Positions 10,147 through 21,275 of a stretch of DNA of 64,000 bases are shown here, piece by piece. How positions within the stretch are numbered: the stretch's first letter is position 1; each line of letters starts with the position of its first letter. Position numbers and translations under genes: made by a program. The notes beneath the pieces were generated by a model. It saw nothing but the letters and a program-made list of their open reading frames with translations, ran no database searches and had not been told where the DNA came from. The stretch is from Liolophura sinensis (taxonomy: Eukaryota; Mollusca; Polyplacophora; Chitonida; Chitonidae). The DNA is taken from positions 7,883,501 through 7,947,500 of the forward strand of contig NC_088303.1 in NCBI RefSeq assembly GCF_032854445.1, in the 5' to 3' direction.

Positions 10147-10152
10147 AATAAA
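10147..10152 (+). terminator. Candidate poly(A) signal of the dispanin gene
   Basis: AATAAA about 790 bp after the stop codon. Earlier AATAAA words exist in the SINE tail (about 9741-9760), so the real 3' end is uncertain. Confidence 0.3.
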
Positions 10153-11202
10153 CAATCGCTATTGGACATTATCCTGCAGTAATTCATATGTCATACTTAT
10201 CAATCTATATAGATGTATGTATATTTTCAATGAAAGGCTCTGTTGAGTGAAAGAACATAAAGTATAACATGGTAAGCCTATACATATGCATATATATCCT
10301 AGCCGATGTACGAACTGTGTAGTACAGAATTAAGGACACTTTGTTTAAGGATTCAAACTATTTGTAATCGATACTGTCAATTACATAAAATCCCACGTGA
10401 CCAAGTAGAGTGATTATGCCTACAGTCAGTGAGACATCCAGGAATTAAATTATCTTTACGGATTAACTGTATAAAATCATTCGGCTTACCGAGTACATTG
10501 CCGAGAAATGCCAACTGCATTTAGTATACTGTATGCGTCGTATTATGGAAGGTTTACTAATTTCCCTTGTTTCTGCTGTTTTCATGCAGCTACAGACAGA
10601 TCTTCATGGTTAATGATTTACGTCAAATAATTCACCGTACGAAGCCATACGTGCTCAAACTGCATATAAAGCTGTTTCATGCAGTTAACATAACGAGAAT
10701 GTTTCTCGGCAAAAAGGCTTCATATATGTCCCACGGTATATTTCACACATGGTATACAGTTAGCCATGACTATAACATGCCAATGCATGATGGTTCATTC
10801 CGGGCAGTCCGGTTTCCTCCACCCATAAAAGTGATAAGAACTAGGAATTTTATGCTACAATATCCGAGGAATGATACAAGTGATATTTTATAATAAAGTA
10901 AATTATAATGTACACAACATTTTCAAAAGACTCATTGTTAAATAGGCCATATTTATATTCTGCTTCATTTCATTATAAAACGATAATATTTTATTAATGG
11001 ACGGCACATACAGACTGTCTGCTAAGGGGTTTTTTTTGTTTTTTTTTGTTTTTTTTTTTGTTTTTGTTTTTTTTTTAATTTAAAAGAAAAGGCCGTTATC
11101 CAGGGTAGTTTAGGGAACGCTAACATCAGCCGTTACATGTACATGCGGAACGTCCAAACATTCTTGGAAACATTCTGAGAACACCGATGGGCCACGTTTT
11201 TG
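10153..11202. other. No gene recognised; T-rich tract and SINE trace
   Basis: The 108-codon frame at 10567-10893 shows no family features. Its 3' part includes GGTTTCCTCCACCCATAAAA (10811-10830), a worn SINE 3' fragment. A T/G homopolymer-rich tract lies at 11031-11076. Confidence 0.6.
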
Positions 11203-11210
11203 TGACGTCA
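11203..11210 (+). promoter_or_regulatory. CRE-like palindrome upstream of the Snail-like gene
   Basis: Perfect TGACGTCA, 125 bp before the start codon of the SNAG zinc-finger gene. It is followed at once by TCGCACGTGT, which contains a CACGTG E-box. A second perfect copy lies in intron 1 at 11699-11706. Binding by CREB/ATF factors is inferred from the motif only. Confidence 0.45.
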
Positions 11211-11334
11211 TCGCACGTGTGGGGACAACCGTTCGTTCACGATTGTCGAACGCGTCTTGAATCAACGGAGTCAATCAGCTGGTGCTTGCAGGAGGCCAAT
11301 TGGTTCTGTAGAAAGTTACACAGAGCAGCCAAAG

Positions 11335-11398
11335 ATGCCGAAGTGCTTTATTAGAACTTCTAGAAATTACAGCGGAAGATTATCGCAAGAAATAGATG
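11335..11398 (+). CDS. Snail/Scratch-type zinc-finger gene, exon 1 (SNAG domain)
   Basis: ATG at 11335-11337, 21 codons plus one base, donor GTAAGT from 11399. Encodes MPKCFIRTSRNYSGRLSQEI then D. The start resembles the SNAG repression module MPRSFLVKK, which recruits the LSD1/CoREST complex. Positions 2 (Pro) and 5 (Phe) are kept; 3 is Lys for Arg and 4 is Cys for Ser. This ATG is the first in its open frame and has A at -3. A short first coding exon carrying SNAG and ending shortly after an NYS motif is also the arrangement in Snail genes, as I recall. Confidence 0.9.
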
Positions 11399-12508
11399 GT
11401 AAGTGGTCAGTTGTTTTTCGTAATATCGGCGATATAAGTAGGCAGAAACTGTGACAGGTTTGGATGTAGGCCTACTCACTTCAGTCGTTACTCTGGCAGT
11501 AAGCCGTAAGTGGGTCCGCGAGGATGTTTTAGTCGAAGTTTGGACAATCAGCAGTATCAATCGTTAACTGCGGAAGTTTCTGTTCGCGAAATATGTATGG
11601 GCCAGTCACATTCATTCACTGGTGAAGAGAGCTTTCTTGACGTTTTCCAACACCAACAGACGATAGCAGGTGCGCTTGAACGGCAAACCGTCAAGCTATG
11701 ACGTCAGTAAATCGCGTGCAATTAGGAACAATGTTGGCGTGTTACGAATGTCAAGAAATAAAAAAAACCAGAGTAGGCAGTGTAAATAATATAGTTCCCA
11801 AATGGTTTCACGTCACCGATAAAATGCGGTAATGCTAATTGTAATTTATTAGACGTCACTATTCTAGAATTATTCAAAATTCTGTATTGTCATCACATTT
11901 ATTTTGATGTACAAACACATTACTACAGTACATTCTGATTACTCCCACACACCACCGAAAAAAAGGGAAACGCGTAAGTGTCACACTGTGATGACACTGC
12001 TGACGGAGCGAACATCACTCTCACCCAAATAGTGCCGTCTGTGAATGAGCTTCTGTTGCTTAAGTTGTGATTAGCGATATTCTAATTATCTGATTTTGTG
12101 ACTTTGCTGAAAATGACAGCGTGTTAAACCATTCAGCTTTTAACTAAAAAGCAGATTGATTTTATCATTTGGAAATTCACCTATGCGTTTGTTGACAGGG
12201 TTAGGCTTATACAAGGCTTTTATTTAACATAGAAACACTTGCCGTTGTCTATCCGGTTAAAATGTGTAATGCGCATTGGAAACAGTTTATACCACTATCT
12301 GACTTCTTGCAATTCTTGAAACATAATACAAACAATAAAGACTTAACATCGCTTGTACTAAACAATTACTCTGGCCTAAATGAATACACGTAACACCTAA
12401 AATGATCGTCTGGTTCTTATGTATTATTATGATAATGTTTTGTTGTTGTTCTTTTCGGGATGTGAAGCAACTTTTGCTCATCCTTTATTTTTAACTTTAT
12501 CGTTTCAG
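11399..12508 (+). other. Intron 1 of the Snail-like gene
   Basis: A 1,110-bp GT-AG, phase 1 intron (GTAAGT to TTTCAG). It holds one perfect TGACGTCA (11699-11706). No mobile element is recognisable. Confidence 0.88.
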
Positions 12509-13953
12509 ATGGGTCGCGAAATCAGCACCGTACGGTGACTAGGTCTGGCCGGCGGTACATCAAGCCTGCCCTCCCCCTTATGGACAGACACAGGCGACTG
12601 GGCGCTCCACGTTGTCGGGACCGATTGGAAGACACATCGTACAGCCCACGCTCAATACTGCAAACATCGCCCAAGTTTAAGTACCGCCAAAAATGCAACC
12701 CTTGGCATCAGGTGTCAGTAGTCACACGGTTTTATCTGGGTCGACAGTTTCCTCAGCTGGACGTAACGGGATTGAAACCCCACGAGAGGCCCGTCTGGCC
12801 TCAGGACTTTCCCTGTAGCTGGTCCAGCCCTGACGAAGACGACTACCTTATGAGAAGTGACCAGGCATGTTCACCCAGCAGCGACCTAGGGGACACCGAT
12901 CAAGACATCACTACGGACACTGCAACGGAAATTAAAAAAGCACCTGACAATCGCCCTCATTTCTGCTCGCTGCGTCAGGCATCTGCAATGTCAGAGCCCA
13001 ATGCTTCAGACATTGAAAAGCTCACAGCTTTACGTCTGAGACCAGAGAAGCCGGTCTCTAGTAACAGCTTTGTGCTCGGTCCTTTTCGTTTGGGAGTTCA
13101 GTCGACCAAGGATCTGAAATTAGCCCAGATAAGAAGTCTTACCGGCCTTGAAGGCAGATTACTGGCCAAAGTGTTTACCATCAAATCTCAAACTCAAACT
13201 GGTACCGTAAGCCACCAACTCAGTGGACAGAACTCTGGAGTAATGGGCATACAACTTCCGGTCTCCGTCAAGAGAGGCCTGACTTCCTCTGGAGCGACAC
13301 ATTCGTCTTTTACCGCCACCAGGTCTAAAATGATAATTAAGGGAGAAAACTCTGTCTGGACAAAACCCATAAAATTCGAGACTGCGTCCCCAACAAACCT
13401 CGGTAAAGTGGATAAAATCGAGCGCAGGGCAGAAATTTCTGATCAATCAATACCAAATCAAAAATTAACCGCGAGCAAACCTCGCTTAGAATCGCCTTCG
13501 TCTGCATTCAAGGCCTGCAATGACGAATGCGACAGCAATCAGTCTATACCTACCATTAAAATTATTTCAAGCGACAAATTGGGGATCAAAGATCGACACT
13601 ACAAGTGTTCAGACTGTGGTCGAGTTTTTACTGTGCTGACGGCTCTTACATCACACATGCGCACGCACACCCGCCAGCGCAACAAATGTGACGAATGTGG
13701 GAAAGTTTTCACTCGTTCCTGGCTCCTCAAAGGGCACATGCGCACACACACCGGCGAACGGCCCTTCCTGTGTCCAGAGCCCGGATGTGACAAAGCCTTT
13801 GCAGACAAATCCAACCTGAGATCTCATCTCCTGATACACACAGTGACAACGAAGAGCTTCGTGTGCCAAAAATGCGGTAGAGCTTTTGCACAGAAGCGTT
13901 ATCTTCACAAGCACATGCTGGAGGTATGCCGAATGGCTCCAGAGGGGGTGTAA
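12509..13953 (+). CDS. Snail/Scratch-type SNAG zinc-finger repressor, exon 2
   Basis: Acceptor TTATCGTTTCAG, then 1,445 bp to TAA. With exon 1 the protein is 502 residues. Residues 23-385 form a long, Ser/Lys-rich linker without recognised domains. The C-terminus has four zinc fingers at 388-408, 415-435, 443-465 and 474-495. Their order and linkers (MRTHT, SWLLKGHMRTHTGERPF, AFADKSNLRSH, RYLHKH then C) match fingers 2-5 of Snail/Scratch, including a last finger of C2HC type (H490, C495). The family binds E-boxes (CANNTG) and represses transcription, typically in mesoderm, neural and epithelial-mesenchymal programs. Odd points: finger 3 has C-x4-C (CPEPGC) instead of C-x2-C, the family RPWLLQGH is RSWLLKGH, and the linker is unusually long. 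Whether it is a Snail, a Scratch or a separate paralog cannot be told by eye. Confidence 0.93.
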
Positions 13954-14810
13954 TGTAGCGGATACCGACTCTTTATGTAGAACATCAGTCTTGGCTTTGT
14001 ATTCACTCTTGCCGGAAATGACGTCAAGAAAGGCAAGGCTAATTACCGTCCAGCGCCCTATACGACTCATGGCCTGTATTCACGAGAGACCCTTAAATAC
14101 AACAATTGTTCGATATTGGGTTGTGTGCACATATGTTTACATTTTGTATCGCTCGGAAGGCGTCTCTTCAGCAATAATTTGTAGCTTAAAGCATTCGTGT
14201 GAAGCAAAAGGTGACGTCATTATTGACAATAGGGTTCGGTTGAGAGCAAAATGCGCTCTATTAACTTAGTTTAAAGTAACCATGGACATCATGACGTCGG
14301 CTTTATTACAAGTGAAAAGTCTTGCTGTTTAACAATTTTTGCACGCACAAACTGTGAATCTGTTTTTCTAAAGCACTCTACACTAAAATTATTTTCTGTC
14401 TTGACGTAAATATAAATGAGTTTGGTGTGTTAATAGCTTTATAGCACGGTAAACTTAGGAACATGACTCCCATTAAGTAAAAGGGATAAGAGAATTTGGC
14501 GGATGTTCGCGGATTTGTACAGTTTTCCTTCATTTGCAAGTTTATTTAATTTGATTATGAATAGCCATTCATATTAAAACTTAAAATGCAAAACATTTGT
14601 AAACACATCAGACCTTTGTAAATATTTATTGTGTACATTACGAGAGAATGTTATTTATTTATTTAACTTTCCGCCCATTAACTTCATATTTATCACATAT
14701 TTATGACCTGCTATTTATTAATGGAAATATTTATTATTTATAGTGCTAAATTATGTACATGTAGTTTGAAACTATATAGCCCGAATAAATATAGGATACT
14801 TTTTTGTTCG
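13954..14810 (+). other. Probable 3' UTR of the Snail-like gene with AU-rich elements
   Basis: Downstream of the stop the sequence is AT-rich with many ATTTA pentamers, densest at 14620-14740, typical of short-lived mRNAs. A Pumilio-type word TGTAAATA lies at 14617-14624. Two perfect TGACGTCA words occur at 14019 and 14212. The extent is set by the AATAAA at 14784; it is inferred, not observed. Confidence 0.6.
14784..14789 (+). terminator. Poly(A) signal of the Snail-like gene
   Basis: AATAAA 831 bp after the stop codon, followed within 30 bases by a T-rich stretch (TACTTTTTTGTTCG), the usual downstream context for cleavage and polyadenylation. Confidence 0.6.
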
Positions 14811-15039
14811 AATTAAGCGTCTACGGACTTTTTAATGTTACGGTTTTGTTTCAGTAAATCAACTCAGTCTGGATGTTTTTTCTGAGGTACTTGAATCCCT
14901 GGATTATGCCTGCTGTTTACAAAAGGCCGCCATACAACTGTAATCAAATTATATATGTAAATGGTAATCAGCGGTGTATTATTCTCGGATGATATTTGAT
15001 TAGAATGATTGTATAAGGTACACGACACCTGACAAGCGG

Positions 15040-15112
15040 CATTTATGAGGTGCAGGCCATCGTATAAATGAAACATTCTTAAATATGGTGTTAAGCAACA
15101 ATCAAGCAACGT
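15040..15112 (+). mobile_element. SINE 3'-end remnant
   Basis: Diverged SINE end: GGCCATCGTATAAATGAAAC, ATTCTTAAATATGGTGTTAAG, CAACAATCAAG. No target duplication is visible. Confidence 0.6.
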
Positions 15113-16799
15113 AGACAAAATTAGTTGATAATGGTACTGAATCTACACGATGTTATTATCTCAATGGGAATCAGAATGTACGTGTGTAGCATGAAGTAGT
15201 TTGCAGAAAAGTTAAAAAAAAAAGAAAATTGAAATCGAAAGCTAGCATGTATGCGTTTTTTCAGCACACCGCAGGGACCTGTCATATTTTGAACGGAAAT
15301 AATAAGATGATGTCCAAGCGATGACCTCTGAGCAGCATTATGTGCTCATGAACATGAAAATGTTTACATTTGTCGCTGCATGTTACATGTAATTGTATAG
15401 AGCTAGCCTACATCAAATTGATGGTTTTGTACTTCCTTCATCTGTCGTGATGTTCAATATCGCAAGTATAGCTGCAAATAAACTTAAACTTTCATGATAA
15501 CATATAGTTGACTGTTCATTGGTCCGTTCCTCTCGTCAAGCCAAGGCGTAAAACGCATGCAGAAGTGTCGGTTTAAGCACTACGAGAAGTTTGGGTCTGT
15601 TTTATGAGGCATTCTCAACCTTACCTTATTTTCTGATGTGTCGTTGCTTTATCGGTGTAACAAAATGTATTTAATTGTTACGTTCGGCGTACATACGCCT
15701 AATTGCCACCATCTGTGTACACGTATATTCAACATATTGTACACCTGGTATGCCACAGCTGTGGTCTGAGTGAATAAAATGTGGTTGAACTGAACGGAAT
15801 GCCGTACACTCTCAGGCGGTATAACGGAGACCAATTACTTCAAACAGGATAGTGTTGCATGTTCGAATCCAACACACGCTGTTTCAGCCGAGTCGAGAGG
15901 TTTGTCAGGTATCTGGCACCTAAGTGTGTTGTGCATTTATATAGACTATGCGTTCCTTCTCTAATATCCATCGCGGTCATCAGCGACACAGGTTGGAACA
16001 TTGGTGCTACATCTATCTTATCTGCTTTGAAGTGCCCGCCCATCTAACAAGAACCGCCTTTATCCAAAATAGCAGCGACTTTCACGGAGAAATTTTCGAC
16101 CCCTGTAGAAAACTGGATGGGATTATAACATCCTTTCAGCACAGGTTGTTTATAAATTGCAGTTATTGGTATTGCTCAAAGAAACTAACGTAGGCTAGAT
16201 ATACTGCTCTGTCGGGAAGGTACCCGGCCAAATGTGTCTGCATGGCTTACTCTGGACCCTCCAATTTCCCCACTCAAAAATCCAGCCGTCATATTAGTGA
16301 AAATTATTTTTAATATTTTGTTCAATCAATTAATCAATCAATCAACCAATCAGTTCTCCAGTGGCCTGAGTGAGCAAATGGAACGCTCTGATGGTCATGT
16401 ACTGTAGGGTTAGTAGTCCAACAGTTGACGCATGTACTGTTTCAATCCTTACTGCTGATCTGCCTCTCAGATATGATGCGACTTTCGTAAACATCGGGAC
16501 ATCACGCCACCTCCTTTGATGACCACGCATTTTATCTGCTGTTAGTAGCTGTTGGATGGGCAATGCAACACTCCCCATATCTTAATCCATCAAACCATTA
16601 AACCATTCGTGAAACCAGTTTCACAAAGCTTTAGGAGTATGGCCGAGACTCTCAAGTCGGACTCGTTTTATTTGTCGTGCTGACTCGGCTGACGGTAGAT
16701 TCCATCAGAAACCATTCGTGTGGGAAACACGAAGAGACGCCCCAATGTTGCTGAAGTCGCGTCAACACACGTTATCTTATTATGACTACATGCACTCAA
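15113..16799. other. No gene recognised; SINE remnant near 16250-16350
   Basis: Between 16255 and 16350 there is a worn SINE 3' end (CCAGCCGTCATATTAGTGAAA followed by an (AATC)n tail). The open frames here (for example 15948-16193 plus and 16342-16578 minus) match no family I recognise. Confidence 0.55.
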
Positions 16800-16985
16800 A
16801 AAAGTAATCCGTTAATTTTAACAGAAGGCTTGTTATGTTAAGTATAACAGACACATTCTATTAATTCAACATAAAAATTGTATTAGACTAACAGGATTTT
16901 ATGTTAAGCATGACAGAATACTATGTTATAATAACAGAATACATTCTAGCATCTGTTATAATTGACAGATTGCATAACCGTCAAC
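16800..16985. repeat. Dispersed repeat with ATAACAGAATACATTCTAG
   Basis: Contains several TAACAGA / GTTATGTTAAGTATAAC words and the stretch AATAACAGAATACATTCTAG, then TTGACAGATTGCATAACC. A related piece is at 21195-21275 (TAATACATTCTAGTATC). Two copies suggest a dispersed element; no ends could be defined. Confidence 0.45.
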
Positions 16986-18925
16986 ACCTGGTCTTCTTAG
17001 GTGACCACTGAAAAGATGGCAACGCTGTGTCAATGCCTACCAAATTCTCTCCAATGGTCACTGAGAAGCGAACACATTGAACGTATCCCTTGATACCCCC
17101 CTTGGATGCACATCCTAGTGCATTGGACTATGACTATACACACAAAGAAATAAAATAAAAAAAAAACAAATAATAAAAAACAGAAACAGAAAAGAACAAT
17201 ACCAACGCTGCATACATATGTGTAGATAAACCAATATATCACTATAGTGACATAACATGAATGTTCTAGAGTGGTTCAGTTGGGTTTAAGCCCTACTTAA
17301 AGCTACGATATTCCTCCTGAATATGCACACAACGGTTCAATCCAACGTTTGCCTGGGTATCTCACAGGACACAATATACCATTATTCCACTGGCATCACA
17401 CCACAAATATGTGCCAACACGAAACTGGAAATCTACAAACTTCAAGTATTTCATTTTCCACAGGTACACATAATGGTTTTATCCAGTAAACGGTAATTAA
17501 CATGGTTTTCTGTTGCTTCTCTGATAATGCCACAAGCGGTTTGAAAGTACACGAATCGTATGTCTGACAGTATCCCTTTATAGAATGAAAATGGGTAAAT
17601 CTGGGTGACGAAACAGATATTCACACACAACCACTTGGATTCTGTTAAGATAAAAAAAAATGATACTCAGATAAAAATAGCATATTCTTGTATGAGTACC
17701 AGTATATCAAATATTACGTTGACTGATTGCCAGTGCATCCGGATCGTCAACCATATTGGACATTTACAACCAACAATCTCAAAACCATTCCCCAAATCAA
17801 CATTCATGACAAACCAGTGAGGACTTAATGTGTAAAATGTAAAAAATTATGATGCATTCAGGTAAAGAGAAGTCAACAAAGAAGCCAGAAAGACGCAGGG
17901 AATGTTCGATGGCTTAGGGTCTAATGAAATAAAGCTCAAGGTTGAAGTTGAAAAAGTAAATATCAACCAGAAGATAAACACAGCTTTGTTAACTGCAATA
18001 GGCTCACGGAATGTGACACGATACCTTTAAGTTTTCTTCAGTCTTAAAGATCCTAATCGAACTTGCAGGCCAAGAACAACGCACACCAAATTTTTGTCTT
18101 TTATGACATATTGGTATTGCAAAGCTCTAATTTGATGATAGCTCCAAGATCATTTGGCCATGTTACTAGCTTACTTTTTACATTAAAATCAGTTTATTTA
18201 CTATAATCTGGGACAGTCCTGTCGCCGTTTTGCTGTTCCCAACATTCATCGGTTCCATTTTTGTGGGGTTTTCTTTGTATGTGATCTTTACATTTGTGTG
18301 TGGATTTTTTCTACCTTGTTTTCTTTGTTTTACTTTTCATTTGAGGGTATCGGGCTTATACTTCACTCACATGTAATGAGGTTTTTTGAATTCATCACAA
18401 CTTTAAGGTTGAGGAAAATCTGCCTATGTGCATGGCACATAGCTGTGACAGACCAAAGACCAAGATAGAGATCTTAGTTAATGTAAGAGAACAAATCTGT
18501 AATTCTAACAGCTAAGCCGGGGTGAGTGAACCAGTTCTCAGATCTAAGTTACTGACAATTAACAAAGAGTGTATAATATAGTCTTTTCTACCGCCACACT
18601 ATAACGCCTTGGGCCATTTCTTTGCGCTACCGTGAAATCGCCAGCCTTCCAATTCACAATGAGGTAAATTTTTTATTGTCTTTGTCAAGTTCAGCTAAAA
18701 CTGACGAACATTGTATGAAGTCGTCAGTTCGTCAATGTGTAAATCCTCTTTGCTAAACAAACAAATACTTCATTTTCACAAGACGTCGCAGATATTGTAT
18801 TTTTTTTCTTCTAAATCTCACGCACTGTCAAATATATTTAACATATTCCCCACGACGTATAGTTTTTCACTTAAAGTAAGAACAATATGGAGTTCAGCTA
18901 TTTTGGTAACACTGTAACTGTAATT
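16986..18925. other. No gene recognised
   Basis: AT-rich DNA without a recognisable exon, mobile element or array. Open frames are short and unremarkable. Confidence 0.6.
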
Positions 18926-19148
18926 TCGTAACACGGCATACCCATGGGCCTCTCTCACCAATGCGGTCGCTATAAGTTTAAGTCCAGCTAATGCTGGCTT
19001 CCTCTCCGGCCGTACGTGTGAAGGCCTGGCAGCAACCTGCGGATGGTCGTGGCTTGCCCCCGGCTGTGACCGGTTTCCTCCCACCATAATGCTGGCCGCC
19101 GTAGTATAAGTGAAATAATGTTGAGTACGGCGTAAAACACCAATAAAA

Positions 19149-19191
<43 letters not shown>

Positions 19192-19192
19192 C
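18926..19192 (+). mobile_element. SINE family A, near full length
   Basis: Starts inside the head (GTAACACGGCATACCCATGG), with box B replaced by AAGTTTAAGTCC, a complete body and a long pure (AAAT)n tail of about 50 bp (19141-19192). The long uniform tail suggests either a young copy or later tail expansion. Confidence 0.9.
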
Positions 19193-19274
19193 TCCGGATA
19201 ATTATAGTCCCAAAAATAAACTTTTTCACATTAATGCTGTACAGAGAAACATGTCGGGCATACAGTCATGTAGG

Positions 19275-19510
19275 TTCGCAATAAGCGTTGGACGACGCTC
19301 GTGTGGTCGTTTGAGCAGGGTAACATTAGTTGAAGGCCACTAGTTCTTCATCACTATAGCACCTGTGCATATCTCTACGTAATACGTGGGAAGACTTCGT
19401 CAGTAGTTTACTAAAGGTCAGTGGTTTACCCCCTGCACTCCGGATTCCTCCACTTGCAGACTATATGTAATGTAATATGTGTAAATGTAATATGTGGCGT
19501 ATGCATACAC
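19275..19510 (+). mobile_element. SINE family B, partial
   Basis: Shares GACGCTCGTGTGGTCGTTTG and the downstream body (ACGTGGGAAGACTTCGTCAGT; CACTCCGGATTCCTCCACTTG) with the copies at 6425 and 20313. The tRNA-like head is missing. Confidence 0.7.
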
Positions 19511-19916
19511 ATACGCATTCGTGTTAAATAAGAGTCATGCAAATAAGTAAATAAATAAGGTACACACATACCAGGCCCAGTATTGCAATTGGTCATTATA
19601 GGAATGGTCGTTCGACATGTGGTCATCGGTCTGTGGCCTGGATCCAAAACAAGGAAATCAACAGAATCGACACTTTCCTTCGGCCTGAGGTCTCGGGTCA
19701 CTACTGTGAAATCAACATTGTCCTCCGTGGCCTGTGGCCAATGTTATCATCCTCAGGTCAAGACCATGCCTGCAGAAACAATGAACAATCGCACGATTAA
19801 CCCTGGCTTGCCTATATTCAATTTATCTCTTTTCACATTTCTTCATATTTTTTTTTGTTTGACTCCGTTTAACCATGCCAAACAATTACATTATGCATAT
19901 TCTACATAAAAAAATA

Positions 19917-20190
19917 TGGGGCCTCCATGGCTCAGCCGGTCAGCCGGTTAGCGCGCTAGCGCAGCGTAATGACCCAGAAGCCTGTCACCAATACGGTCGC
20001 CGTGAGTTCAAGTCCAGCTCATGCTGGCTTCCTCTCCGGCCGTACGTGGGAAGGTCTGCTAGCAGCCTGCGGATGGTCGTGGGTTTCCCCCGGGCCCTGC
20101 CCGGTTTCCTCCCACCATAATGCTGGCCGCCGTCGTATAAGTGAAATAATTTTGAGTACGGCGTAAAATACAAATCAAATAAATAAATAA
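19917..20190 (+). mobile_element. SINE family A, full length with perfect target duplication
   Basis: A complete 274-bp reference copy. The head has GGCCTCCATGGCTCAGCCGG (box A region, with an 8-bp CAGCCGGT duplication) and box B GTGAGTTCAAGTCC; the body includes GGATGGTCGTGGGTTTCCCC and GTATAAGTGAAATAATTTTG; the tail is (AAAT)n. Flanked by ATAAAAAAATA at 19906-19916 and 20191-20201. The head folds like a tRNA gene but is part of the SINE and is not an independent tRNA gene. Confidence 0.96.
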
Positions 20191-20312
20191 ATAAAAAAAT
20201 AAAAGATATAAAAATAATGAAGTTTAGATTGCGTTGCGTAAAACCTTCAAACACGATTTTGATTTTATACCTAGAGCACATAGACTACATTATACTGGTA
20301 CCAGGTGTGATG

Positions 20313-20609
20313 GGTGCATTATGGGTGGCAGAAACCCTTGTGCACGGGAAAAACCGGTGAACTTCGGCAAGTTACTGACAATCTTTCTCACGTATGACGT
20401 ACAGATATGCACACAATATTGGTGGAAGTAGTTTTTAGCGAACTCAGGGCAGTGCAAACGACCACACGAGGGTCGTCGGCCGTTTAATGTCACCCAAAGC
20501 TCCATGAACCGTGAGAGAGGGAAAATCTACAAATTCCCTGTCCAAGGCCGGGTTTGAAATCGCAACCGCTACTGGAATAGATACACAATGCTACTGATAT
20601 TACCATTGA
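20313..20609 (-). mobile_element. SINE family B, intact copy with perfect target duplication
   Basis: A 297-bp minus-strand element bordered by CAGGTGTGATG at 20302-20312 and 20610-20620. Read in sense it has a tRNA-like head (CAGTAGCATTG; box B-like GCGATTTCAAACCC), a body with GACCCTCGTGTGGTCGTTTG, and a 3' end GGTTTCTGCCACCCATAATG. The 3' end resembles part of family A (GGTTTCCTCCCACCATAATG), so the families may share a 3' module. This copy defines the ends of family B. Confidence 0.85.
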
Positions 20610-20958
20610 CAGGTGTGATGCATCAGTTAAAATTAACGTCTTCAGACAAGGCCGTCATCTAAACTAAAATGTCGCAGTGTCGGGCGCTGACAATTCATTG
20701 CTAAGGCATATTGTATATTTTCTAGATTCTTGTATCTTCTTTCATAAACTGGCGTACACTCCATTTTGAAAACCCTGCATGCACCTGTGAACAAAATGAC
20801 TGTCCTGTATAGGTCTCCATAAAACATCTGAAGTAGCAAACCTCACCTCTAGCCCCCACGTGCGAATCTATATATATATATATGATGCCATTCTTCAACT
20901 GTAAAGATAACAAAACGTGCAATTAAAGGACGTCCTCAGTTCTGTTAACTATGAAATT

Positions 20959-21185
20959 TGCACAGTGACTCAAAAGGCTCTCACCACATCGGTGACTGTG
21001 AGTTCAAGTCCAGTTCATGCTGGCTGCCACTCCGGTCGTTCATTGGAAGTTCTACAAGCAACGTGTGGGATGGCTGTGGGTTCCTCTGTCCGGTTTTCTC
21101 CCACCATAGCTCTCGCCGCCCTCGCATAATTCAAATATTCTTGAAAACGGCGTAAACCAATCAAATAAATATATAAATAAATAAA
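20959..21185 (+). mobile_element. SINE family A, diverged
   Basis: Recognisable by GTGAGTTCAAGTCCAGTTCA, CCGGTTTTCTCCCACCATAG and an AATAAATATATAAATAAAT tail, with a deletion in the GC-rich middle of the body and many substitutions. An old copy. Confidence 0.88.
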
Positions 21186-21275
21186 CAGCAGAATATTTAT
21201 GTTGAATTCCTAGAATATTTGTGCTAACAGAATTTTCTGTAATAACGTAATACATTCTAGTATCACTTAGGCAAC

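Noticed and set aside
19917-20000. tRNA gene
   Set aside because: The box A and box B sequences belong to a SINE head and are followed by a SINE body and tail; there is no complete cloverleaf with its own terminator.
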